Shown here piece by piece: positions 8,684 to 17,156 of a DNA stretch of 64,000 nucleotides. Positions within the stretch are counted from its first letter, which is position 1; every line of letters begins with the position of its first letter. Source of the DNA: Maridesulfovibrio ferrireducens (GTDB lineage Bacteria; Desulfobacterota; Desulfovibrionia; Desulfovibrionales; Desulfovibrionaceae); NCBI RefSeq assembly GCF_016342405.1, contig NZ_JAEINN010000002.1, forward strand, positions 186,001 to 250,000, read 5' to 3'. Made by a program: the position numbers and the translations under genes. The notes beneath the pieces were generated by a model, which saw nothing but the letters and a program-made list of their open reading frames with translations, made no database searches and had not been told where the DNA came from.

Positions 8684-10875
8684 GTGATTTTAGAAAAATG
8701 TCTCTGACTGAGTTGGGCAAAGACTTGTTAGCCCGTACTCATACCGGGGTAATTCTTGACCTTGAAAACATTGTTATAGGTAATGGCGAATGGACTGCTG
8801 AAGAACAGAACGGCAACCCGCCTACCGAGTTGAAATTCTTACAGAGAACCGTGGCTATTTCCAGTGTAGAACAAAACGGCAAAGTTGCTGTTGTTCACGG
8901 AATACTTTCAAACGCAGATCTCGAAAATGGTTTTTCGATTACTGAAATCGGGGTTACGGCTAAACATCCGATTGAAGGTGAAATCTTATATATGGCGGAC
9001 TATGCGCCAGAAGATAAGTCTTCTTACATTCAGGATAAGGACGGCGCACCCATCGAAATACCTATCAAGCTAGAAATTATGGTCAGTGATACTCAAGATG
9101 TGACGCTGACCATAACTGATAGTTTTTTCAGTGCCAGTAAAGAGGATTTGGCAAATGATCTTGCCACACATAATGCGGATGAAACTGCACACCCGGAGCT
9201 GTTTGCACAGGTAAGCAAAGAACTTCCCCGGATTTTGAAACCTGAGAATGTTTCTCCAGTTGATTTAAGCGCCGGAGTTGTCGCCCCTATCTCATTTCAG
9301 GGTTCTGCATATTTTAGCCTTTATTCAATCCCACAAAAAGCCTTGCACTATTGGATAGCAACAGACGCTAACATGGTGAATATAGTTAAATCCGGCACCG
9401 TGAATGGAGTCGGAACCGTATTCGATTTATCAAATGAAGACGTTGCTGTTGACGAGAATTATTGGTGGACAATTCAATATGAGGACAAAAAAGACAATCT
9501 ATCTGAAGTTTCAGAGCCAACAGCGTTTTCGACAGCATCTATCTTTTTAGAAATAGCCAATGACGGAATAATTGCACCTGTAAACGGCGCAACTCATATT
9601 ATGGATGGTCCAGAAATTTCTGGATTCTACCCCATCATATCCGGCCCGACATCCGCAGATTACAGCCATATAAATACTGATTGGATACTCGCTCGTGATG
9701 AAGCTTTGACTGACATTGTTGAGCAGAGTCTTGCCGATACTGTCAACCTCAATAGCTGGCTAAGTTCCAAAGGACTTGCCGAAGATTTGCCCTATTGGGT
9801 TGGTCGTCTGGTTCGTTTTTCTGATGGAGCAAATACTGTTGACGGAAATTTGCAAAAAATCAGCTTTCAAACAGCTCCTAGTTTTATCACAAACTATTGG
9901 GGCGACGGAACCGACGGCGATGTCACAATCACAGCTAATACGTTCCTGCCAGTCCCCAATGGCGATATGATCGTCAAAAATTACAAATCGCTAAAAATCA
10001 ACTCCGATGCAACGCTGACAGTTGATGACCCGTGTCGAGGGCTACTTATCTATGTTGACGGTGATTGTGAGATAAACGGAGCCTTATCATTTGATAATAT
10101 GGGATTGTGTACAGTTGATCCGACTAAAACAATAAGTAGTGACGGAGCTAAAATGCCTACCTCCGGTCTTGTAATAGCAAAACATATGGGTGGCGGGACT
10201 GATAGCGGAAACAGTAATTTACTCGGTTGTGGTTTCGCCGCTTTAAATTCTGAGCAACAGCAGCAACGAGTTGACAACGGTTTTGTACTTACGCTGACTC
10301 CTGGTTGTTGTGGAAAAGGCGGCGATGGCGGAAATGGTAATACATCAGGTTGGGGACTCGGAGGTCCGGGGGTTCTAGGTAATTATTGTGGTGGATCTGG
10401 CGGAGGTGGTGGAGCTCCATTTGTCCCGGGAGGGAGGGGTGGCGGCGGCGGTGCAGGTGGAGCAGGAACAGGTGGCAGAGGAGGAATAACTTCTCAAATG
10501 CATCCACAAAACTCACCACAAAGTGGTCTTGGTGGACTAAATGGAATTGGTGGAAATGGAGGTAGCGGAGGAGCTCCTAACTATTCTAATTCTGGAGAAA
10601 ATGGAGGTAATGGCGCAGCTGGATTGCTCATACTGATTGTTCGAGGGGAATTAAAGGGGACTGGAGTTATATCTAGTTCTTCTACTTTTTCGGGAGGCGA
10701 CGGTGGGACGGGTGGCGGTGGCCCCGGCGGCGGTTGTGTCACTGTTCTTCATGGGCAGGCATTAAGCTCAACATTGTCAGTACGCGTGGATGGAGGTTCG
10801 GGCGGAATTGGTCTTGCTAATAACGGCCATCCCGGAGCTGCCGGAACAATCGTAACCCAGCAAATTGATATATAA
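8680..10875 (+). CDS. Tail fibre / receptor-binding protein with glycine-rich tip
   Basis: This 731-residue protein has a distinct domain order. Residues 1-155 resemble the N-terminal attachment domain of P2-type tail fibres (DFRKMSLTELGKDLLAR, IVIGNGEW, ITEIGVTAKHP). Residues about 190-400 contain two Fn3/Ig-like modules (PENVSPVDLSAGVV, WWTIQYEDKKDNLSEVSEP). Residues about 410-500 form a beta region. Residues about 505-690 are very rich in glycine, with runs such as GGGGGAPFVPGGRGG and GGTGGGGPGGG. Glycine-rich tips that pack as polyglycine-II helices are known from T4-like gp38 adhesins, so this end probably determines host range. It precedes the putative fibre assembly gene. Confidence 0.8.
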   Translation: MSDFRKMSLTELGKDLLARTHTGVILDLENIVIGNGEWTAEEQNGNPPTELKFLQRTVAISSVEQNGKVAVVHGILSNADLENGFSITEIGVTAKHPIEGEILYMADYAPEDKSSYIQDKDGAPIEIPIKLEIMVSDTQDVTLTITDSFFSASKEDLANDLATHNADETAHPELFAQVSKELPRILKPENVSPVDLSAGVVAPISFQGSAYFSLYSIPQKALHYWIATDANMVNIVKSGTVNGVGTVFDLSNEDVAVDENYWWTIQYEDKKDNLSEVSEPTAFSTASIFLEIANDGIIAPVNGATHIMDGPEISGFYPIISGPTSADYSHINTDWILARDEALTDIVEQSLADTVNLNSWLSSKGLAEDLPYWVGRLVRFSDGANTVDGNLQKISFQTAPSFITNYWGDGTDGDVTITANTFLPVPNGDMIVKNYKSLKINSDATLTVDDPCRGLLIYVDGDCEINGALSFDNMGLCTVDPTKTISSDGAKMPTSGLVIAKHMGGGTDSGNSNLLGCGFAALNSEQQQQRVDNGFVLTLTPGCCGKGGDGGNGNTSGWGLGGPGVLGNYCGGSGGGGGAPFVPGGRGGGGGAGGAGTGGRGGITSQMHPQNSPQSGLGGLNGIGGNGGSGGAPNYSNSGENGGNGAAGLLILIVRGELKGTGVISSSSTFSGGDGGTGGGGPGGGCVTVLHGQALSSTLSVRVDGGSGGIGLANNGHPGAAGTIVTQQIDI

Positions 10876-10888
10876 TAGGTACACTTAA

Positions 10889-11494
10889 ATGATCATATTA
10901 TTTAACAAACATGATTCGGCAAGCGTAGCTTTTGCCGAGCAGTATAAAGATTCTGCAAATGTCATTGACTGGTACGAAAATCAATCTCTTATAAAAATAG
11001 AATTTTTAACTCGCGATATTTTGCCCCGCTCGTTTCCGTCAATCGCTAGTGACGTTTTACCCGTCATTATTGAGCCCGAAACCGATCCAGCAAGTGAACT
11101 GCTAGAAGCTGAAAAAAAATATCTACAGGCCCATCTCTCCACTTATGGAGCAACATGTTTTGGATACTCTTTTTCATCTATAGTTGCAGATGGCGTGCTT
11201 GATTTAGATCAGGCACGAAACGCAATTACTGCTGCGATAAAAGTTGAATCACAAAGGCGTATTCTCGAAATATGGTCCGCAAACGATATTGAAGAATCAC
11301 TTATCAAGCAGATGAATGTATTACGAGCTGATATGAATGATTCTCGCTTTATTAAAACTGATGCTATCCGCACCGCAAGTAATGACTTTGAAATTTCTCT
11401 CAAGAATATGACGCGTAAGGCGTTGTCCGCGTTGGTTATAGCTGAGTGGGATGGTTGGCCTAGCATCGAAACCGAAACAATTGAAGGAGAATAA
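10889..11494 (+). CDS. Putative tail fibre assembly protein (position of P2 gpG)
   Basis: This 201-residue soluble protein is mostly helical and rich in acidic and polar residues (PETDPASELLEAEKKYLQAHL, LDLDQARNAITAAIKVESQRR). I do not recognise a diagnostic domain. Its place between fibre and sheath is where P2-like phages carry the fibre chaperone, and the C-terminal helical part is compatible with that. No good ribosome site precedes the ATG (GGTACACTTAA only). It could also be an unrelated small tail protein. Confidence 0.45.
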   Translation: MIILFNKHDSASVAFAEQYKDSANVIDWYENQSLIKIEFLTRDILPRSFPSIASDVLPVIIEPETDPASELLEAEKKYLQAHLSTYGATCFGYSFSSIVADGVLDLDQARNAITAAIKVESQRRILEIWSANDIEESLIKQMNVLRADMNDSRFIKTDAIRTASNDFEISLKNMTRKALSALVIAEWDGWPSIETETIEGE

Positions 11495-11496
11495 TT

Positions 11497-12699
11497 ATGC
11501 CTGAACAATTTTTACATGGCGTTGAGGTTGTCGAAATTGACTATGGCCCGCGCTCAATCCGGACCGTTCGGTCCTCGGTTATTGGTATCATAGGCACGGC
11601 CCCTGATGCTGATGCAACGGCATTCCCGCTTAACACTCCGGTGTTGATTGCTGGTCGCCGTACTGAGGCCGCAAAACTCGATACTACTGGCGATGGTAAA
11701 GGAACACTTCCAACCGCATTAGATGCAATCTTTGATCAAATCGGGGCGGTGGTGGTTGTGATCCGCGTTGATGAAGGCGCGAATGATGCCGCAACAATGA
11801 CCAATATAATCGGCGGGGTTGATGCGAATACCGGACAGTATGAAGGCGTTCATGCTTTGCTTGGCTCAAAATCAGCAATCGGATTTACTCCGCGTATCTT
11901 ACTCGCTCCGGGCTTTACTCACCAGCAAGAAGAGGATTCAGAAAATCCTGGTACTTTTTTTAAGAATCCAGTTGTTGCGGAACTTGAAGGGCTGGCCCCT
12001 CGTTTACGTGCAATCGTTCTTGTTGATGGTCCTAACACTAATGATGCTGATGCAATCGGTATGATGAAAGATTTAGGCGCACGGTGTTACATGGTTGATC
12101 CGTGGGTGAAAGTTTTCCGTAACGGGGTTTATGTGAATGAACCGCCATCCGCACGGGTTGCCGGACTCATTGCCAAAATCGATAACGATAAAGGGTTTTG
12201 GTGGTCGCCTTCCAATCAGGCCATTATGGGCATTTCCGGTACGGCCCGCCCTGTTGATTTTGCGCTCGGTGATGCTAATTGCCGCGCTAATCTGCTGAAT
12301 GAAAAGAACGTATCCACCATTATCAATGAAGGCGGCTTTCGTCTTTGGGGCAACCGTACAGGTTCTATTGATCCGAAATGGGCTTTTCTTTCCGTGCGCC
12401 GCACTGCGGACATGATTAACGAATCTTTGCTTCAGGCTCATTTGTGGGCGGTAGATCGCAACATAACCAAAACATACATGGAAGACGTGGTTGAAGGCGT
12501 GAATGCTTATCTTCGCCACCTTATGAATGTAGGCGCGATTCTTGGCGGCACTTGTTGGGCCGATGAAGAACTGAATTCACCGGATCAGATTGCGGCGGGT
12601 AAGGTTTATTTTGATTTCGATTTCACACCGCCAGCACCAGCGGAACACGTAACTTTCCGTAGTCGTATGGTTAACGATTACTTTGAGGAGATTTTTTAA
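11497..12699 (+). CDS. Tail sheath protein (P2 FI-like)
   Basis: This 400-residue protein shows the sheath family features: an N-terminal FLHGVEVVEIDYGPRSIRTVRSSVIGIIGTAPDA, a central APGFTHQ and a C-terminal region with RLWGNRTGS, FLSVRRTADMINESL and HLMNVGAILGGTCWADEELNSP. The C-terminal motif forms the strand exchange between neighbouring subunits. The sheath contracts to drive the tube into the cell. GAAGGAG precedes the start codon, the strongest ribosome site of the tail operon, as expected for an abundant protein. Confidence 0.95.
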   Translation: MPEQFLHGVEVVEIDYGPRSIRTVRSSVIGIIGTAPDADATAFPLNTPVLIAGRRTEAAKLDTTGDGKGTLPTALDAIFDQIGAVVVVIRVDEGANDAATMTNIIGGVDANTGQYEGVHALLGSKSAIGFTPRILLAPGFTHQQEEDSENPGTFFKNPVVAELEGLAPRLRAIVLVDGPNTNDADAIGMMKDLGARCYMVDPWVKVFRNGVYVNEPPSARVAGLIAKIDNDKGFWWSPSNQAIMGISGTARPVDFALGDANCRANLLNEKNVSTIINEGGFRLWGNRTGSIDPKWAFLSVRRTADMINESLLQAHLWAVDRNITKTYMEDVVEGVNAYLRHLMNVGAILGGTCWADEELNSPDQIAAGKVYFDFDFTPPAPAEHVTFRSRMVNDYFEEIF

Positions 12700-13209
12700 A
12701 TGCCAGTAGCAGATAAGGTTTTAAAAGATTTAAATCTGACTGTGGACGGCTTCGGATTTGCCGGAAACATTGAGGAATTCAAGCCGCCGAAGCTTGCCCT
12801 TAAAACTGAGGATCACCGCGCGGGGGGTATGGATTCATCCGTGCCTGTTGAAATGGGTATGGAAGCTCTTGAAGCTTCTTTTATTTTGACCGGGCACTTT
12901 CCCGAGGTTCTTACAAAGTGGGGCGTTTCCGTTGGTGAGAAAACACAACTTACCGCGCGCGGCTCTCTTGAATCATATGATGGTTCTGTAATTCCGGTGG
13001 TGGTTAATTTGCGCGGTCTTATCACCGAAATTGAAGATGGTGCATGGAAGCCCGGCGAAAAGAATAACCAGACTTTCGCTATGAAGCTTGAATATTACAA
13101 GCGTGAACAGAACGGCGTTGTGCTTCATGAAATCGATATCCCAAACATGAAGCGACTTATTAACGGAAAAGACCAGCTTGCAGAAAGACGCAAAGCATTA
13201 GGATTATAA
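12700..13209 (+). CDS. Major tail tube protein (P2 FII-like)
   Basis: This 169-residue protein directly follows the sheath with no gap. It carries the tube signature: VLKDLNLTVDGFGFAGNIEEFKPPKLALKTEDHRAGGMD, VPVEMGMEALEASFILTGH and KMKLEYYK-like KLEYYKREQNGVVLHEIDIPNM near the end. It forms stacked hexameric rings around the tape measure. Size matches P2 FII. It is clearly assigned. Confidence 0.95.
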   Translation: MPVADKVLKDLNLTVDGFGFAGNIEEFKPPKLALKTEDHRAGGMDSSVPVEMGMEALEASFILTGHFPEVLTKWGVSVGEKTQLTARGSLESYDGSVIPVVVNLRGLITEIEDGAWKPGEKNNQTFAMKLEYYKREQNGVVLHEIDIPNMKRLINGKDQLAERRKALGL

Positions 13210-13211
13210 AA

Positions 13212-13451
13212 ATGGCCACTATTACACTTGAATATCCGGTTGAAGAGAATGGTTTGAAAATCGATAAACTTGAAATGCGCCGTCCCAAAGTTCGTGATCA
13301 GATTTCAGCGAAGAAAACTAGCAATGCGGATGAAGATGTTGAAGTTAAACTCTTTGCTAATCTTTGCGAAGTTTCCCCGGCAGTAATCGAAGACATGGAT
13401 ATGAAGGATTATAAAACTCTTCAGAAGGAATATAAAAGTTTTTTATCCTAG
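13212..13451 (+). CDS. Tail assembly protein E (zero-frame product)
   Basis: This 79-residue product begins two bases after the tube gene and ends KEYKSFLS at TAG 13449-13451. Small acidic gpE proteins act as assembly chaperones for the tape measure in P2-like tails. A slippery heptamer lies nine bases before the stop codon, and a fraction of ribosomes should shift into the -1 frame to make the longer E+E' protein (next entry). The residues LEMRRPKVRDQISAKK and FANLCEVSP fit the E/gp41 family of P2/Mu-like tails. Confidence 0.85.
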   Translation: MATITLEYPVEENGLKIDKLEMRRPKVRDQISAKKTSNADEDVEVKLFANLCEVSPAVIEDMDMKDYKTLQKEYKSFLS

Positions 13452-13588
13452 AAGCTAAAAGTGTTCGGCGCGCGGTTCTGGCTCTGGCTCATTTTACGGG
13501 CTGGAGCCGTGCCGAAATTATGAACATGGATACGGAAGACTTTAATAATGATCTGCACGAAATGAGGCGGCTTTTAGATGGCAAATAA
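13212..13588 (+). CDS. Tail assembly protein E+E' (programmed -1 frameshift product)
   Basis: Shifting back one base on T TTT TTA (13439-13445) opens a second frame that continues with ILEAKSVRRAVLALAHFTGW, SRAEIMNMDTEDFNNDLHEM and RRLLDGK, and stops at TAA 13586-13588. This extension is a typical GpE' sequence with the conserved Trp and the helix before the tape measure gene. The total is about 124 residues. No start codon or ribosome site supports independent E' translation, so frameshifting is the natural reading, as in P2 (E/E') and lambda (G/GT). It overlaps the tape measure start by 11 bases. Confidence 0.85.
13439..13445 (+). promoter_or_regulatory. Slippery heptamer T TTT TTA for -1 ribosomal frameshift
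   Basis: The zero-frame codons are TTT TTA preceded by T, an exact X XXY YYZ heptamer. It sits six bases before the E stop codon, and the -1 frame is open for 47 more codons. P2-type phages use a very similar T-run at the same place. No strong pseudoknot is evident by eye downstream. Confidence 0.85.
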
Positions 13589-15590
13589 AAAATATTCCGC
13601 AATAGTTGAAGTGGGCGGAGCTGTTAAAGAAAGCTTTAGCAGTTCTATGGGGTCCGTTCAAAGCGGCCTTGTTTCGGTAGGTAATAGCATTAAAAAGACA
13701 GATTCTAGGTTCGGCGATTTTAATACAGGAGCCGTGGAAACTGAAAGCGTGATTGATAAGGTCGGTTCCGCTTTTAAAGAAATGGAAAATCGGCAGGGGC
13801 AAATAGGGGATTCGTTGAAAATTCTGTCCGGTGATGTTTCTCATTATGCTGATAGCTTGAAAGATGCCCGGTCAAAAATGGATTTGCTAAATAAATATGA
13901 TCCTGCCGCCGTGCGTGAATCCGGTAAAGCTTATCGTGAATTAAATCGTGATGCCGTGAAAATGCGTAAGGAATATGAAAAGCATCCGAAGCCCACTAAA
14001 AAGATGCTGAACGAACTTAAACGAACCGAAGCCGCCGCAAAAAAAGCAGGTAAAGCCTACAACGCTAATCAGGATAAACTTAAAGGTTTAGGTGAAGAAT
14101 TAGCAAGGGCGGGTGTTGATACTAAGAACTTTACCGGAGCGCATAGAAAGCTTTCCAAGGAACTTGATAAGTCCCGCAAGGCTTATAAAAAAATGTCCGC
14201 TGCTGTTAAAGCTGGCGGCAAGATGAAACAGCAAGTCGGTGATTTGGCTCGGACTGGTGGCATGGTTGGCGCAACTATTGTCGCCGGGGTTGGGGCTGTT
14301 GGTGCGGCTGTTACAATCGCGAATCAGGCCACGGGTGAACAGGTTAAGCTTGCAAGGGCTCTCGGTGTTTCTGCTGAAACTTTTCAAGCATGGGGCGGAG
14401 TTGCCAAGGAAGCAGGATTCGAAGTTGATACAATTGGCGACCTGATTGAAGAAATGAATAATAAGCTCGGTGAAAGTGCCGGGCTGGAAGAAATCACTCC
14501 GGTAACTGAATCTTTAGAAATGTTGGGGCTATCATTTGAAGAGCTTCAGGGGCTTAAGCCAGAAGAGCAATTCAAGCGCATAGCCGAGGCTATCAAGGCC
14601 ATGCCGGACGGACAGCAAGCTTCTGCCGCCGCTGATATCCTTATGGGCGGTGAGGCTAATAAATTTTTTGGTTATCTGCGTTCCCGCAAAGAAGGCGTGA
14701 ATGAAATAATAGATCAGCAAAAGCGGCTTAATGTTTTATCCGAAGAAGGGCGCAAAGGCGCGGCTGATTACAATACGGCTTTTTCTCAGTTCACCACGGT
14801 TGTAGGTTCGGCGGCCTCGGAAGTTTCCGGTCTTATTGGTGGTGCGTTGGCTCCGCTCATTTCAGAATACGCTCCTAAAATTGCCGACTTTGTACGTTCC
14901 CACAAAAAAGACTTGATGGGCATAGGCGATGCCGTGCGTGATATGATTCCGGCGGTAATGGATTTCGGGCGCGGTATTTATAAGGTCGGTTCTATGGTGG
15001 CGGGTTTTATCTCTGCCGTGGGTGGGATTGAAAATGTAGCTCTCATCATTGGTGCTGTGATGGCTGGTAAGGCGACTATAGGAATGGTCAGTTTTGCAAG
15101 TTCGCTGGTGACAGTCGGGCAGAGTCTTCCCTTTGTTGCTACCGGAATAAAGGCTATCGGGGCCGCTGTAATGGCAAATCCTATAGGTTTAATTGTTGGT
15201 GCCGTTGTCGGCGGGGCTTTGCTTATCTGGAAATATTGGGAGCCGATTAAAGAATTCTTTTCAGGGCTGATTGATACGGTTGGAAGTGTTGTTTCCAGTG
15301 TAGGAAGCTTTTTCGGTTTTGGTGATGATGAAGAGGAAGCAGAATCAGTTCCGAAAGTCGGGGATGCCGTTAAAAGGTCTATCCCCGTTGCCACTGCCCG
15401 TGCTGAAACCATAACGGAAGCTATGCCCGTTGAGCTTCTTTCAAATAAGTCACAGCAAAGCGTTTCCAATAAATATGAAATTAATATTCACACCGTGCCG
15501 GGACAGTCTGCCGATGAAATAGCGGAGGCTGTAATGCAAAAATTGGCTGAAACTGATCGCGATAACGCACGTCTTGCGATGCACGATTAG
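13578..15590 (+). CDS. Tail tape measure protein
   Basis: This 670-residue protein starts at ATG 13578 inside the E' end. The N-terminal 200 residues are helical and coiled-coil (SGKAYRELNRDAVKMRKEYEKH, NELKRTEAAAKKAGKAYN). Residues about 230-250 and 470-550 are hydrophobic (MVGATIVAGVGAVGAAVTIA, ANPIGLIVGAVVGGALLIWKYW), as is usual for tape measures that reach the inner membrane. LARALGVSAETFQAWGG is a familiar TP901-type core motif. It sets tail length and is injected ahead of DNA. It follows E/E', its dedicated chaperone. Confidence 0.9.
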   Translation: MANKKYSAIVEVGGAVKESFSSSMGSVQSGLVSVGNSIKKTDSRFGDFNTGAVETESVIDKVGSAFKEMENRQGQIGDSLKILSGDVSHYADSLKDARSKMDLLNKYDPAAVRESGKAYRELNRDAVKMRKEYEKHPKPTKKMLNELKRTEAAAKKAGKAYNANQDKLKGLGEELARAGVDTKNFTGAHRKLSKELDKSRKAYKKMSAAVKAGGKMKQQVGDLARTGGMVGATIVAGVGAVGAAVTIANQATGEQVKLARALGVSAETFQAWGGVAKEAGFEVDTIGDLIEEMNNKLGESAGLEEITPVTESLEMLGLSFEELQGLKPEEQFKRIAEAIKAMPDGQQASAAADILMGGEANKFFGYLRSRKEGVNEIIDQQKRLNVLSEEGRKGAADYNTAFSQFTTVVGSAASEVSGLIGGALAPLISEYAPKIADFVRSHKKDLMGIGDAVRDMIPAVMDFGRGIYKVGSMVAGFISAVGGIENVALIIGAVMAGKATIGMVSFASSLVTVGQSLPFVATGIKAIGAAVMANPIGLIVGAVVGGALLIWKYWEPIKEFFSGLIDTVGSVVSSVGSFFGFGDDEEEAESVPKVGDAVKRSIPVATARAETITEAMPVELLSNKSQQSVSNKYEINIHTVPGQSADEIAEAVMQKLAETDRDNARLAMHD

Positions 15591-15599
15591 GGGAACATT

Positions 15600-15980
15600 A
15601 TGGGAATGTTGAAACTAGGTAAATTTATTTTCAGCGTTGATACTGCCGCGTATCAGGCTTTGCAACGGTCAACCGCTCAGAAATGGGCAAGGATTGAACG
15701 TATAGGCAAACGTGCCGCTATGCAGGACTTAGGGCCGGGCAAGGATGAAATTACCCTGCCCGGTGTTGTCTATCCTCATTACAAGGGCGGTCTAGGTCAG
15801 ATTGATAAAATGCGAGAAATGCAAGCGGCGGGTGATCCGTTGATGCTGGTAGACGGGTTGGGCAATGTCCATGATGAGTGGGTGATTCTTTCCGTTAGTC
15901 AAAAAGACTCCGTTTTTTTTAAGGACGGAGTAGCTCGTAAGCAAGAATTTACCTTAAAAATTCAGCGGTACGAAGAATGA
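15600..15980 (+). CDS. Tail protein U (P2 gpU-like)
   Basis: This 126-residue protein has MLKLGKFIFSVDTAAYQALQRS at the N-terminus and the conserved block LGPGKDEITLPGVVYPHYKGGLGQI, which is diagnostic of the P2 U family. It acts in tail completion at the baseplate/tube side. GGGGAACATT stands just upstream of the ATG. The stop overlaps the next start by four bases. Confidence 0.9.
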   Translation: MGMLKLGKFIFSVDTAAYQALQRSTAQKWARIERIGKRAAMQDLGPGKDEITLPGVVYPHYKGGLGQIDKMREMQAAGDPLMLVDGLGNVHDEWVILSVSQKDSVFFKDGVARKQEFTLKIQRYEE

Positions 15981-16177
15981 TATACAGAACTAAAGACGGC
16001 GATATTTTAGACCGGATATGTTTTGACTATTACGGTTTCGAATCTACGGTTGCAATCGTGCTTGAAGCTAATCCCGGCCTTGCTGATAATGGTCCGGTTT
16101 TTATTGCCGGCACTGAAATATTATTGCCAGAAATCGCCACGCCGGAACCGGATCAGGGAATCAGCTTATGGGATTAA
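15977..16177 (+). CDS. Tail protein X (LysM-like)
   Basis: This 66-residue protein is MIYRTKDGDILDRICFDYYG followed by VAIVLEANPGLADNGPVFIAGTEILLPE, the classic P2 gpX/LysM-like fold. The LysM part may contact peptidoglycan or the baseplate hub. It is coupled on both sides by overlaps (4 and 10 bases). Confidence 0.9.
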   Translation: MIYRTKDGDILDRICFDYYGFESTVAIVLEANPGLADNGPVFIAGTEILLPEIATPEPDQGISLWD

Positions 16178-17151
16178 CTTATAAGCCAGCATATAGAGTT
16201 GAGGCCGACGGCAACGACATAACTGAAGCCATTCGGGAAAATTTAATATCTCTTACCATAACCGATGAAGCTGGCGTTAAGTCTGATTCATTGGCTATTT
16301 CTCTGCACGATAAAGGTTACAGACTGCCGAAAGCGGGTGGACAACTCAAAGTGTGGTTAGGCTACGGACAAGCGGCAACCTTTATGGGGCTGTATGTTTC
16401 GGATGAAATCACGCTTTCAGGTCCGCCGGATAAAATGGACATTAAAGCGGCTGGCGCACCGCAGGAAAAGAGCGCGGCTTATTCCCATCTTCAGACGCAG
16501 AAAACCCGCTCATGGCTTCCGCAAACTATAGGCGCATTGGTGGCAACCGTCGGAGCTGACCACGGCCTTGACCCTGCCGTTGCTTCTGATTTGTCCGGTG
16601 TAGGTTTGCCGCATATCGACCAGATAAACGAATCTGACATGCACCTGCTTACTCGCATTGCGGCGGATCACGATGCAATAGCAAAGGCCAACGGGGGCAA
16701 GCTTGTATTTGCTCACAAGGGGCAAGGTAAAACTATTTCCGGCAAATCAATGCCCACCATGGCCCTGATCCCCTCAGAAGTTACAAACTACCGCGCAACT
16801 ATCACCGCCCGAACTGACTATAATAAAGTTGTCGCTATTTGGCGTTCTGTAGAGTCCGCAAAGGATATTGAAGAGATTGCGGGAGTAGGGGAACCTGTTC
16901 ACCGTATTCGGCATATTTATCCAACACCTGAAGCGGCGGCAAAAGCGGCAAAGGCTAAGCTTGAGGCTTTCCAAAGGGGTAAACAAAGCCTTTCGGTAAG
17001 CCTTCCGGGAAGGCCAGAATTAAGGGCAGAGTGTAGGCTTTCGCTTTCCGGCTTTCGTGATGGGGTTAATGGTCTTTGGAGTATTACCCGTGCTACTCAT
17101 AAGTTGGGGAGTGGTGGGTATGTAACTAGTGTTGAGGGGGAGAGGGTGTAA
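16168..17151 (+). CDS. Late control / baseplate hub protein D
   Basis: This 327-residue protein shows the phage late control D family pattern: YKPAYRVEADGNDITEAIRENLISLTITDEAG at the N-terminus, KVWLGYGQAATFMGLYVSDE, and a C-terminal RHIYPTPEAAAKAAKAKLEAFQRG. In P2-like tails this protein forms the hub that holds the spike. It is the last plus-strand phage gene here. Only five bases separate its stop from the stop of the oppositely oriented retron RT, with no terminator between, so late transcription can run antisense into the retron. Confidence 0.92.
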   Translation: MGLTYKPAYRVEADGNDITEAIRENLISLTITDEAGVKSDSLAISLHDKGYRLPKAGGQLKVWLGYGQAATFMGLYVSDEITLSGPPDKMDIKAAGAPQEKSAAYSHLQTQKTRSWLPQTIGALVATVGADHGLDPAVASDLSGVGLPHIDQINESDMHLLTRIAADHDAIAKANGGKLVFAHKGQGKTISGKSMPTMALIPSEVTNYRATITARTDYNKVVAIWRSVESAKDIEEIAGVGEPVHRIRHIYPTPEAAAKAAKAKLEAFQRGKQSLSVSLPGRPELRAECRLSLSGFRDGVNGLWSITRATHKLGSGGYVTSVEGERV

Positions 17152-17156
17152 GTTAT

